From contig JAYEOL010000048.1 in assembly GCA_034722995.1 (NCBI GenBank), positions 1 through 44,895 of the forward strand: a stretch of 44,895 nucleotides of DNA, read 5' to 3'. The notes under the pieces are model-generated. The model made no database searches and was not told the origin of the DNA. It worked only from the letters and a program-made list of their open reading frames with translations. A program made the position numbers and the translations under genes. The number at the start of each line of letters is the position of its first letter. Positions within the stretch are counted from its first letter, which is position 1. Origin of the DNA: Candidatus Cloacimonadota bacterium. GTDB lineage: Bacteria; Cloacimonadota; Cloacimonadia; JGIOTU-2. Shown here in pieces: positions 1 through 7,316 of this stretch.

Positions 1-1
1 T

Positions 2-778
2 AATATCAAAAAACTAAATATAATTGGAATTCAAAATTTAGGTAGAATAAATATTGATTGGGAAGAAAATAAAGTTAATGAAATAATAAACAACCAACTA
101 AAAATGACATCCACATTAAAAGATAGCAAATTAGTATATAATTTAGTGGAAACGACACACAAAGAAAAATCAGAACAGTTCAGAACCCTAAAAGAGAACT
201 TCCATAAAATCGGACAATATGATGATGAAGATAAAGCTTATGTTGAATTCAAAAAACATGAATTAAGAGAAGAAAAATCAAATTTTAAGAAGAGAAGATA
301 TAATATTAAAATTTATAGTTTATTGTATAAATTATTACGAAGGATATTTTTCTTTCAACAAGAAAATAAGTATGAAAATAATTATAAACGAATTAACAAA
401 CTTTTTAATTTGATTTACAAAAAATATTTAAAATATGGGAATATTAAATATAGGTTTAAAAAAATAATATTTGAAGATATGGGTTTATATGGAACCAGCC
501 CGAAAAAAGTTGCAATTAGTATGTTTAAAATTTGGGGCTTTTTTACAGTTGTCTATACAATTTTATCAAAATATATTGTATTAAACTCTAAAGAAATAAC
601 CGAACTGCCAGGTTTATTTAAAGCTGCATATTTTAGTGCAATAACTTTTCTTACTATTGGTTATGGTGATTATGTTCCTAACGGAATAATTCGTTTGTTT
701 TCTGGTATTGAAGGATTTTTGGGATTATTCTTAATGGCATATTTTACTGTTGCTTTTGTGAGAAAGGTTTTAAGATAA
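2..778 (+). CDS. Potassium-channel-like membrane protein, 3' part (5' end outside window)
   Basis: Probable two-helix ion channel subunit (Ion_trans_2 type). The selectivity-filter motif TIGYGD lies at 653-670, between a hydrophobic helix (FKIWGFFTVVYTIL) and a second helix near the C terminus (FSGIEGFLGLFLMAYFTVAF). Before the membrane part is a charged cytoplasmic stretch containing HKIGQYDDEDKAYVEFKK, which resembles the linker of pentapeptide-repeat proteins that carry a C-terminal channel domain. An ATG at 104 would give 224 residues, but the same frame is open back to base 2 with no stop and reads IKKLNIIGIQNLGRINID, so the gene very probably starts upstream of the window. No Shine-Dalgarno sequence precedes ATG 104. 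The channel call is firm; ion and gating are inferred. Confidence 0.75.
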   Translation, partial: NIKKLNIIGIQNLGRINIDWEENKVNEIINNQLKMTSTLKDSKLVYNLVETTHKEKSEQFRTLKENFHKIGQYDDEDKAYVEFKKHELREEKSNFKKRRYNIKIYSLLYKLLRRIFFFQQENKYENNYKRINKLFNLIYKKYLKYGNIKYRFKKIIFEDMGLYGTSPKKVAISMFKIWGFFTVVYTILSKYIVLNSKEITELPGLFKAAYFSAITFLTIGYGDYVPNGIIRLFSGIEGFLGLFLMAYFTVAFVRKVLR

Positions 779-832
779 TTTCTAGTATATGGAAAGAGAA
801 ACAAACATTTCCCTTTGCTTACACCCCTCACC

Positions 833-973
833 TGTCATTCCTCCCGATATATCGGGAATTGGGAATCTATAATCAATTCTTTTTGTATTACTCATGAAAT
901 AATGAGAACAATAACCAAAAGAAATGGATTCCCGTCCACGATTTCACGAGGACAAGCTTTCACGGGAATGACA
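833..973. repeat. Nested imperfect inverted-repeat element
   Basis: The left end TGTCATTCC (833-841) is complementary to GGAATGACA at the right end (965-973). Inside are the perfect palindrome CCCGATATATCGGG, the word GGGAATC on the left and GATTCCCG on the right. The transcript could fold into one long hairpin. This looks like a non-coding palindromic element or small MITE. It fills most of the 303-base gene-free gap between the channel gene and the DUF3467 gene. No transposase is present, and the 61-residue ORF over it is unlikely to be a gene. Confidence 0.65.
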
Positions 974-1083
974 AAGGAGCGTGAGTGGAGACAAATTTAA
1001 AGGAAATGATACATAATTCCTTGACTAATGGACTAAATATTTCACGGAGTAGTTCTATTATAAAATAATTAACAGGAGAAATC

Positions 1084-1392
1084 ATGAAAGAAAAACAACA
1101 AAAACAAATCAAAGTAAACATTCAGAAAGAAGCGGCAGAAGGTATTTATTCTAATATTGTATTTATGAATTTTAATAATTCAGAATTTATTGTTGATTTT
1201 GGCAGGATACTTCCAGCAATTCCAGAAGCAAAAATTTATTCAAGAATTATTATGAATCCTCAACATTGCAAAAGATTAATGCATCTACTTGAGAGAAATA
1301 TTGATAAATTTGAGAAGCAATTTGGAGAAATTTCTTTGCCTGAGCAAAAAGGTGGTGCACGAGATATTGGATTTCACCCAGAGATGAAATAA
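1084..1392 (+). CDS. DUF3467 family protein
   Basis: Small 102-residue protein with the DUF3467 pattern: a segment EGIYSNIVFMNFNNSEFIVDF, then LPAIPEAKIYSRIIMNPQHCKRLMHLLERNIDKFEKQFGEI. The family is widespread in bacteria and archaea, has no signal peptide or membrane segment here, and has no established biochemical function that I know of. ATG is preceded by a good ribosome site (CAGGAG, spacing about 6). It lies 132 bases upstream of secD and may be transcribed with it, although the gap contains a TTGACT word that could be part of a secD promoter. Family call strong; role unknown. Confidence 0.8.
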   Translation: MKEKQQKQIKVNIQKEAAEGIYSNIVFMNFNNSEFIVDFGRILPAIPEAKIYSRIIMNPQHCKRLMHLLERNIDKFEKQFGEISLPEQKGGARDIGFHPEMK

Positions 1393-1524
1393 AAGATAAA
1401 TTTTAATAAACGATAAATATTTATTAATAAAGTAACTTAATCTCCAATTATTCTTGACTTAAAAATTACACTTTAAAAAATTTAACAAATTTTTCAATAA
1501 AAATAATTTGTAAGAGGTTTACTA

Positions 1525-3423
1525 ATGAAAAAGCACTGGTTTCGGACTGTATGTATAATAGTAGTTTTTCTGGTTATAATCTATTATCTATTGCCACTTG
1601 TTGCAAAGCAGAAATATGCAATATGCAATTTAGAAGTTTATGACCAGAATAATGAAAAAATATATGAAGTTACCGGACAGGAATATAAGCTTGGCAGTAA
1701 TAAATTTGGCTTGGATTTCGATAATGCCATAAATAACGCTACAATAAATGATACCATTACAGTTGAAGGCAGATTGCCAGATGAGATTTTACGAAATTTA
1801 GATGTAGAAGTTGATTTTACTCAAAAACAATTAATTAAAGCTAAACTTGTTAATAAGGTCTCCAAATCTGTATTGCCATCCTGGTTTAGCAAAAAGGAAT
1901 TAAAGCTTGGACTGGATTTACAAGGTGGTATGCATTTAGTTCTTGATGTTGATACAGAAGGATTATCAAAAGATGCCGCGGAATCAAGTGTTAAAGGTGC
2001 TCTGGAAATTATACGAAATAGGATAGACCAGTTTGGAGTTTCTGAGCCAACGATTCAAAAAATTGGCGCTGAAAGAATTCTTGTTCAGCTACCAGGCCTG
2101 CGAGACGCAAATAGAGCCAAGGATTTGATTGGAAAGACTGCACTCCTTGAATTTAGTCTTTTAGCAAATAATGAAGATATTAAACAAACCGTTGAAGCTT
2201 TGGATAGTTATTTACAAAATAATTATGAAAAATATGCTTTCTTAAAGAAAGTTGAAGCGGAGAAAGCAACCGCGGTGGAAGAAGCACTTCTTGAAAAACC
2301 TGAAGAGCTTGCTGATACAACAAGCGCAGCAGCTGATACAACTGAAGTGATAGAAGATGAATCTGAATATAATAATCTTTTTTCTTCTTTGATTGCTGTT
2401 TATGGCTCTGAACTTGTGGTCAAGCCCGAGAATTTACCTTTTTTTAAAAAACTTATCTCCCTTCCTGAAATTAAGAAAATTATGCCAAGTGGAATTAAGA
2501 TTTTGCTTGGAAAGATAAATCCGAAAGATATTTATGGAGCCCGACCTGTTTATTTTCTATATGATAAAGTAGAGTTGACGGGTGCTTCATTAAAGTCCGC
2601 TGATGTACGAATTGGTCAAGGAATGGATCCGAAAACCGCTAATAAGCCTTATGTAAGTTTACAATTTGATAATGAAGGTGCTCGCATTTTTTCAAATGTA
2701 ACAGGCCAGCATATAAAAGAAAGATTAGCAATTGTGCTGGATAATATTGTTCATTCAGCACCAGTTATCCAGGATAAAATAAGAGGTGGTAATGCACAAA
2801 TTACAGGGAATTTTAAGATGGAGGAAGCTAAAGATTTAGCAATTGTTTTACGCGCTGGTAACCTTCCTGCACCAGTTAATATAGTTGAAGAAAGAACAGT
2901 TGGTCCTTCTCTTGGCTCTGATTCAATTAAAGCTGGATTCAATGCAACTCTTATCGGTATGATAGTTGTGGTGCTTTTTATGATGATTTATTATAAAATT
3001 TCTGGAGTTATTGCTAATTTTGCACTTTTATGTAATATATTTATTATCCTGGGAGCTTTAACAATGTTGAATGCGAGTCTGACCTTACCAGGTATTGCTG
3101 GAATTATTCTTACTATTGGTATGGCTGTTGATGCTAATGTGCTTATTTTTGAGAGAATTAGAGAAGAAATTAGGTCGGGGAAAACCGTTAGAACTGCAAT
3201 TGACAATGGATATAAAAAAGCTGTAATTACTATTGCCGATGCAAATATTACTACACTAATTACCGCTATTGTGCTTTATCAGTTTGGTACAGGTCCTATT
3301 AAAGGCTTTGCAGTAACATTGAGTTTGGGTATCTTAGCATCAATGTTTACAGCAATAGTTGTAACGAGAGCTATCTTTGATAATATTGTAACTCGTAAAG
3401 CCAGGAAAACTCTTAGCATATAA
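1525..3423 (+). CDS. secD: Protein translocase subunit SecD
   Basis: SecD partners SecF and SecYEG in the inner membrane and uses the proton gradient to help pull preproteins across. The 632-residue protein has an N-terminal membrane helix (about residues 5-27), the P1 motif LGLDLQGGMHLVLDVD near residue 130, a periplasmic domain ending in the conserved APVIQDKIRGGNAQITG region, and a C-terminal block of helices with GMAVDANVLIFERIREE. An acidic, Ala/Thr-rich low-complexity stretch at about residues 263-282 (LADTTSAAADTTEVIEDES) interrupts the periplasmic domain. ATG follows AGAGG. The partner secF is the next translocase gene but is separated by a small ORF and a repeat. Confidence 0.97.
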   Translation: MKKHWFRTVCIIVVFLVIIYYLLPLVAKQKYAICNLEVYDQNNEKIYEVTGQEYKLGSNKFGLDFDNAINNATINDTITVEGRLPDEILRNLDVEVDFTQKQLIKAKLVNKVSKSVLPSWFSKKELKLGLDLQGGMHLVLDVDTEGLSKDAAESSVKGALEIIRNRIDQFGVSEPTIQKIGAERILVQLPGLRDANRAKDLIGKTALLEFSLLANNEDIKQTVEALDSYLQNNYEKYAFLKKVEAEKATAVEEALLEKPEELADTTSAAADTTEVIEDESEYNNLFSSLIAVYGSELVVKPENLPFFKKLISLPEIKKIMPSGIKILLGKINPKDIYGARPVYFLYDKVELTGASLKSADVRIGQGMDPKTANKPYVSLQFDNEGARIFSNVTGQHIKERLAIVLDNIVHSAPVIQDKIRGGNAQITGNFKMEEAKDLAIVLRAGNLPAPVNIVEERTVGPSLGSDSIKAGFNATLIGMIVVVLFMMIYYKISGVIANFALLCNIFIILGALTMLNASLTLPGIAGIILTIGMAVDANVLIFERIREEIRSGKTVRTAIDNGYKKAVITIADANITTLITAIVLYQFGTGPIKGFAVTLSLGILASMFTAIVVTRAIFDNIVTRKARKTLSI

Positions 3424-3493
3424 AAAAGGCATGAGCAGACATAAACTGTTACGAACAAAGATTTGAATAAGTTATAAAAAGGAGTTATCAAAA

Positions 3494-3718
3494 ATGAATA
3501 CTGTAAACTATAATTTAAATTTATCATTAAATTTTCAGCAGGTTTTGGAATTGATAAAGCAATTACCATTTAAGGAAAAAAAAGAATTAAGCAAAGAACT
3601 AGAAAAGGAAATGATAGATAAAAAATTATCAGCATTGCTTAATACTTTTAGAACTGATGAATTATCTTATGAAACGATTACTAATGAAGTTGAAAAGGTA
3701 AGAGAATCACCGAATTAA
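3494..3718 (+). CDS. Small antitoxin-like protein between secD and secF
   Basis: A 74-residue, highly charged, mostly helical protein. The pattern QQVLELIKQLPFKEKKELSKELEKE followed by a second helix resembles small antitoxins that sit upstream of PIN-domain toxins, but I cannot name a family with certainty. A clear ribosome site (AAGGAG) precedes ATG, supporting translation. No toxin gene follows: the last codons (SPN, stop) lie inside a CACCGAA palindromic repeat, which suggests the original 3' end was replaced and any partner lost. It interrupts the usual secD-secF adjacency, so it is probably a later insertion. It may be an orphan antitoxin remnant or simply a small hypothetical protein. 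Confidence 0.55.
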   Translation: MNTVNYNLNLSLNFQQVLELIKQLPFKEKKELSKELEKEMIDKKLSALLNTFRTDELSYETITNEVEKVRESPN

Positions 3719-3778
3719 CACCGAAAATTATTTATTTATTTTTTATTCGGTGTGTTTCGGTGACTTCGGTGGTTAATT
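3708..3778. repeat. CACCGAA/TTCGGTG palindromic repeat
   Basis: Two copies of CACCGAA (3708-3714 and 3719-3725) face three copies of TTCGGTG (3746-3752, 3756-3762, 3765-3771) across an A/T-only centre, and the ends read AATTAAC and GTTAATT. The segment can fold into a strong stem-loop on either strand. It overlaps the stop codon of the antitoxin-like ORF and lies between secD and secF. It could be a mobile palindromic element or an mRNA-stabilising stem. A T-rich run lies in the loop, not after the stem, so it is not a standard terminator. Confidence 0.7.
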
Positions 3779-3841
3779 TAAAAAACAACTATGATTCAGG
3801 TAATAAGAAGGTTATGGCAAAATAATTAATTGGAGATTGAA

Positions 3842-4795
3842 ATGAGATTATTTAAGAATCCAAATTTTGATTTTAATAAAAGACGAAAGATAGGTTTTGT
3901 TGTATCTGCAATATTAATTGTTGCAGGAATTCTATCTTTAATTATCAATGAAGGACCAAAGTATGGGATAGATTTCACAGGTGGCACACTATTAGAATTT
4001 GATTTTACTCCGGATAATCCTGATTTACCTCCAATTGCCATTCAAGAAATAAGAGATGTTTTATCATTGCAAGGTTATAGTGATGCAGAAATTCAAGAGT
4101 TTGGAAATCCTCATCATGTTTTAATCAAAATAAAGACAAGCGAAAGCGCAAGAAAAGATGAATCAAAAGTAATAAGGATTTTACAAGATAAATTTCCTAA
4201 ATATGCTGGTAATAAAGAAATTGCAGAATTTGAACGAAGAAGCGAACATGTTGGCTCAAAAATCGGTGAAGAATTAAGAGGGAAAGCAGTCATTGCTATT
4301 TTAATTTCATTATTAGGAATTATTCTATATATTTGGTGGAGATTTGAACTTACTTATGGATTTGCCGCAATACTGGCTTTATTCCATGATGTTATTATTA
4401 CAATTGGTCTTTTTTCTATTTTTGGAAGAGAACTAAATATAGCTGTAATCGGCGCATTGTTAGCAATAGTTGGTTATTCTCTTAATGATACTATTGTTGT
4501 CTTTGTGCGAATAAGAGAAGACCTAAAAGTTTATCGTAGAGAAAAATATGAATCTATTATTAATCATAGTATTAATGAAGTATTATCTCGTACCGCGATA
4601 ACCTCCTTAACCACCCTTATTGTTGTTCTTGCATTATTTATATTTGGTGGTGAGGTGATTCACAATTTTGCTTTTGCTCTTTTATGCGGAGTTATTGTAG
4701 GAACATACTCTTCTATTTTTATTGCCAGTCCGGTTCTTGTTGCATATAAAAATATGACCTTAAAGAAGTCAGTGACAAGATCAAAAAGAAGATAA
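3842..4795 (+). CDS. secF: Protein translocase subunit SecF
   Basis: Membrane partner of SecD in the proton-driven translocase. The protein has an N-terminal helix (FVVSAILIVAGILSLII), the signature YGIDFTGGTLLEFDF at about residues 41-55, a periplasmic domain, and a five-helix C-terminal part including VGYSLNDTIVVFVRIRED. At 317 residues it has normal length. I chose the ATG at 3842 rather than an in-frame TTG twelve bases earlier, because GGAG lies at the right distance from the ATG and overlaps that TTG. rsmD follows after 24 bases. Confidence 0.96.
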   Translation: MRLFKNPNFDFNKRRKIGFVVSAILIVAGILSLIINEGPKYGIDFTGGTLLEFDFTPDNPDLPPIAIQEIRDVLSLQGYSDAEIQEFGNPHHVLIKIKTSESARKDESKVIRILQDKFPKYAGNKEIAEFERRSEHVGSKIGEELRGKAVIAILISLLGIILYIWWRFELTYGFAAILALFHDVIITIGLFSIFGRELNIAVIGALLAIVGYSLNDTIVVFVRIREDLKVYRREKYESIINHSINEVLSRTAITSLTTLIVVLALFIFGGEVIHNFAFALLCGVIVGTYSSIFIASPVLVAYKNMTLKKSVTRSKRR

Positions 4796-4819
4796 TAATA
4801 TTTCATATAAAGTTTTTTT

Positions 4820-5353
4820 GTGCATTTTATAACCGGTAAATTCAAGGGGCAGAAGATTGACATTCCCAAATCCAATATTCGTCCAACAATGGACAAAGTG
4901 AGGGAAGCTGTCTGTTCAATGATAAGAGATAAGATTGCCAATTCTGTTGTTTTAGACCTGTATGCTGGTAGCGGTAGTTTTGGTCTGGAAGCAATTAGCG
5001 AAGGAGCAAAAATATGCCACTTTGTTGATAATTCATTTAAAGCTACAAGATGTATAAGAAAAAATCTAAACAAGTTTTGTATAACTGACAATGTGAAGGT
5101 TTTTGAAAGTTCAGTTTTAAGTTTTATTAATAGATGTGATTCAAATTATTACGATATTGTTTTTGTTGACCCACCCTATAATGCAAAAGTGATATCAAAA
5201 ATAGTCAAAGCAATATTAGAAAGAAATATATTGAAGTCAGATGGAGTGATTGTAGCTGAATGTAGAATGGACGAAGATTTATCAAAAATAAAGGATAAAA
5301 TTATAAAGTCAAAAACTTATGGTGATACAAAGATTCTTCTTATATCTGAATAA
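4820..5353 (+). CDS. rsmD: 16S rRNA (guanine-966-N2)-methyltransferase RsmD
   Basis: Methylates G966 of 16S rRNA in the small subunit, using S-adenosylmethionine. The 177-residue protein begins with the family pattern ITGKFKGQKI, followed by RPTMDKVREAVCSM, the SAM-binding motif VLDLYAGSGSFGLEA (about residues 44-58) and the catalytic DPPY motif at residues 117-120. The start is a GTG, the only codon that leaves the typical short N terminus, and no strong Shine-Dalgarno sequence is visible. cysS begins four bases after its stop, so the two are probably co-transcribed. Confidence 0.93.
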   Translation: MHFITGKFKGQKIDIPKSNIRPTMDKVREAVCSMIRDKIANSVVLDLYAGSGSFGLEAISEGAKICHFVDNSFKATRCIRKNLNKFCITDNVKVFESSVLSFINRCDSNYYDIVFVDPPYNAKVISKIVKAILERNILKSDGVIVAECRMDEDLSKIKDKIIKSKTYGDTKILLISE

Positions 5354-5357
5354 ATAA

Positions 5358-6797
5358 ATGAATAAAAGTAAAAAGACCGAATTGAAACTATATAATACCT
5401 ATACAAGAGAAAAAGAGGTTTTTGTTCCCATAAGACCAGATTTAGTAACTCTGTATACCTGCGGATTAACAGTTTATAATTATGCCCATATAGGTAATCT
5501 GCGAACATACATTTTTGAGGATGTGTTAAAAAGGGTTCTCTTTTACAATGGATATAAAGTTAAGCATGTTATGAATATCACAGATATTGGTCATCTGACA
5601 TCAGATGCTGATGAAGGTGAAGACAAAATGGTTCTATCAGCAAAGAAGGAGAAGAAAACTGTTTGGGAAATTGCTGAGTTTTACACCAAAGCTTTTGAAA
5701 ATGATTTAAAGAAGTTGAATATTATTTTTCCTGATTATCATATTAAAGCATCAGAGCTTATACCTCAAATGATAAAATTAATTCAACGGCTTGAGCAAAA
5801 GGGTTACACATATTTTAGGAACGGAAATGTTTATTTTGATATTTCAAAATTTCCTAATTACGGTAAACTTGCAAGACTTAATATGGACAAATTAAGGGCT
5901 GGAGCGAGGGTTGCTGTTGATAAATCCAAAAAAAATCCTCTTGATTTTGTCTTGTGGTTTACAAAGTCAAAATTTGAGGACCAAGAGATGAAGTGGGATA
6001 GTCCTTGGGGGAAGGGGTATCCTGGTTGGCACATAGAATGCTCAGCAATTTCAATGCATTATCTGGGGGAGCAGTTTGACATTCACTGTGGCGGCATTGA
6101 CCATATTCCAGTTCATCATACTAATGAGATTGCACAAAGCGAGGCTGCAACAGGCAAAAAATGGGTAAATTATTGGATGCATGGAGAATTTCTTATATTT
6201 AATAGAGAGAAAATGAGTAAGTCAAAAGGTGAGTTCTTAACATTAGATTTATTAAATAAGAAAGGGTATTCACCTATGGTATATCGTTATTTCTGCCTTG
6301 GTGCTCACTACCGCCAGCAGATTAGCTTTAGTTACGAAGCTCTTGAAACTGCAAAATTTTCTTATAATCGCCTAAGAAACAAAATAATGGAGATAAAATC
6401 AAATAAAGAGCAAAGTAAGCCAGATGAAAAATTTGTCAAAACGATAAAGGATGATTTTTTAGAAAGAATAAATGATGATTTGAATATGCCTGAAGCTCTT
6501 GCTGTTCTCTGGAAGGTTCTTAGAACAGACAAGATTGGCAATAAAGAAAAATATAACCTTATCGTAGGATTTGACAAGGTTTTTGGATTACTTCTTGAAA
6601 GAGTTGAAAAACTTCTCAGTGAGGAGGCAAAACAAAAGGTTGATACAGAATTAGTAGAAAAGTTAGTAAAGGAAAGGGATGAAGCTCGGGCAAGAAAAGA
6701 TTGGACAAAATCTGATAAAATTAGGGAGAGATTAATTAGAATGGGAATAGAGGTTCGTGACACATCAAAGGGAACAATTTGGAAAGTAAAAGTATAA
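5358..6797 (+). CDS. cysS: Cysteinyl-tRNA synthetase
   Basis: Class I aminoacyl-tRNA synthetase that charges tRNA-Cys in the cytoplasm. The 479 residues show the HIGH-type motif HIGN (residues 44-47), the zinc ligand Cys35 in TCGLTVYNY, the second zinc region WHIECS...HCGGIDHIPVHHTNE, and the KMSKS loop at residues 285-289. The C-terminal anticodon-binding part ends VRDTSKGTIWKVK, as is usual. Length is standard. ATG lies four bases after rsmD, with no clear ribosome site of its own, suggesting translational coupling. The 121 bases after it hold the leader of the tRNA cluster. Confidence 0.97.
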   Translation: MNKSKKTELKLYNTYTREKEVFVPIRPDLVTLYTCGLTVYNYAHIGNLRTYIFEDVLKRVLFYNGYKVKHVMNITDIGHLTSDADEGEDKMVLSAKKEKKTVWEIAEFYTKAFENDLKKLNIIFPDYHIKASELIPQMIKLIQRLEQKGYTYFRNGNVYFDISKFPNYGKLARLNMDKLRAGARVAVDKSKKNPLDFVLWFTKSKFEDQEMKWDSPWGKGYPGWHIECSAISMHYLGEQFDIHCGGIDHIPVHHTNEIAQSEAATGKKWVNYWMHGEFLIFNREKMSKSKGEFLTLDLLNKKGYSPMVYRYFCLGAHYRQQISFSYEALETAKFSYNRLRNKIMEIKSNKEQSKPDEKFVKTIKDDFLERINDDLNMPEALAVLWKVLRTDKIGNKEKYNLIVGFDKVFGLLLERVEKLLSEEAKQKVDTELVEKLVKERDEARARKDWTKSDKIRERLIRMGIEVRDTSKGTIWKVKV

Positions 6798-6855
6798 AGT
6801 CGTTAAGGCATATAAGTTTTTTTAAAATTATTTTGTAAAAAAGAATACAAAAAGT

Positions 6856-6918
6856 TTGACAGTTATTTTTATAATTTACGAAATTGTAAATTCTATAAAT
6901 TATTTATAGGATTTATAT
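6856..6918 (+). promoter_or_regulatory. Probable promoter/leader of the tRNA-tuf operon
   Basis: A consensus -35 word TTGACA (6856-6861) lies 57 bases before the first tRNA. Candidate -10 words are TATAAT (6870-6875, only 8 bases downstream, too close for a standard promoter) and weaker AT-rich words further on. The leader also holds the inverted repeat AATTTAC/GTAAATT (6873-6879 and 6886-6892) and a second palindrome TATAAATTATTTATA just after it. A promoter is expected here, since cysS ends upstream and stable RNA genes follow, but the exact elements are uncertain. Confidence 0.4.
6873..6892. repeat. Inverted repeat in the tRNA operon leader
   Basis: Arms AATTTAC and GTAAATT are perfectly complementary across the six-base centre GAAATT. 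The AT content makes the RNA hairpin weak, so a protein-binding operator or promoter-associated DNA site is as likely as an RNA structure. Confidence 0.4.
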
Positions 6919-6993
6919 GCCACCATAGCTCAGGGGTAGAGCAGGGGTTTTGTAAACCTCTGGTCGGGGGTTCAAATCCCTCTGGTGGCTCCA
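6919..6993 (+). tRNA. tRNA-Thr (anticodon TGT)
   Basis: Full cloverleaf: acceptor stem GCCACCA pairs with TGGTGGC, D arm GCTC/GAGC, anticodon loop TTTGTAA with anticodon TGT, T arm GGGGG TTCAAAT CCCTC. The 3' CCA is encoded. It reads ACA codons. First gene of a four-tRNA group directly upstream of tuf. Confidence 0.97.
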
Positions 6994-7045
6994 GGAAATT
7001 TATGTTTGTTTGGGGAATCTAAACAACAGAATTTTTATTAATTTT

Positions 7046-7130
7046 GGGGAGATACCCTAGTGGTCAAAGGGAGCAGACTGTAAATCTGCCGGCGAAGCCT
7101 TCGGAGGTTCAAATCCTTCTCTCCCCACCA
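7046..7130 (+). tRNA. tRNA-Tyr (anticodon GTA)
   Basis: Class II tRNA with acceptor GGGGAGA/TCTCCCC, anticodon loop CTGTAAA (anticodon GTA), and the long variable arm typical of bacterial tRNA-Tyr (CGGCGAAGCCTTCG region). The 3' CCA is encoded. It lies 52 bases after tRNA-Thr and three bases before tRNA-Gly. Confidence 0.97.
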
Positions 7131-7133
7131 TTT

Positions 7134-7210
7134 GCGGGAATAGCTCAGCTGGCCAGAGCATTAGCCTTCCAAGCTAAGGGTCGCGGGTTCGAACCCCGTT
7201 TCCCGCTCCA
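7134..7210 (+). tRNA. tRNA-Gly (anticodon TCC)
   Basis: Acceptor GCGGGAA pairs with TTCCCGC; anticodon stem TTAGC/GCTAA encloses CTTCCAA with anticodon TCC; T arm GCGGG TTCGAAC CCCGT. The CCA end is encoded and is separated from the next tRNA by a single base, so maturation must come from a common precursor. Confidence 0.97.
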
Positions 7211-7211
7211 G

Positions 7212-7287
7212 GCTCATGTAGCTCAGTCGGTAGAGCACCTCCTTGGTAAGGAGGAGGTCACCGGTTCAATCCCGGTCATGAGCTCCA
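7212..7287 (+). tRNA. tRNA-Thr (anticodon GGT)
   Basis: Acceptor GCTCATG pairs with CATGAGC; anticodon stem CCTCC/GGAGG with loop TTGGTAA and anticodon GGT; T arm CCGG TTCAATC CCGG. CCA encoded. It reads ACC/ACT codons and complements the TGT isoacceptor in the same cluster. The tuf start codon follows 29 bases later. Confidence 0.97.
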
Positions 7288-7316
7288 GAAAAAAGTTAAA
7301 TATCTTAGGAGGATAT

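Noticed and set aside
815-1000. 61-residue open reading frame on the plus strand
   Set aside because: It is the translation of the inverted-repeat element, has no ribosome site, and its sequence follows the palindromes rather than any protein pattern.
1393-1524. secD promoter at the TTGACT word
   Set aside because: No properly spaced -10 word accompanies it, so I did not annotate a promoter.
4660-5091. 143-residue minus-strand reading frame over secF/rsmD
   Set aside because: Both plus-strand genes are well supported, and the antisense frame has no recognisable family or ribosome site.
7044-7316. In-frame extension of tuf upstream of its ATG
   Set aside because: This stretch is three and a half tRNA genes. 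The true start has a GGAGG site and the universal EF-Tu N terminus.
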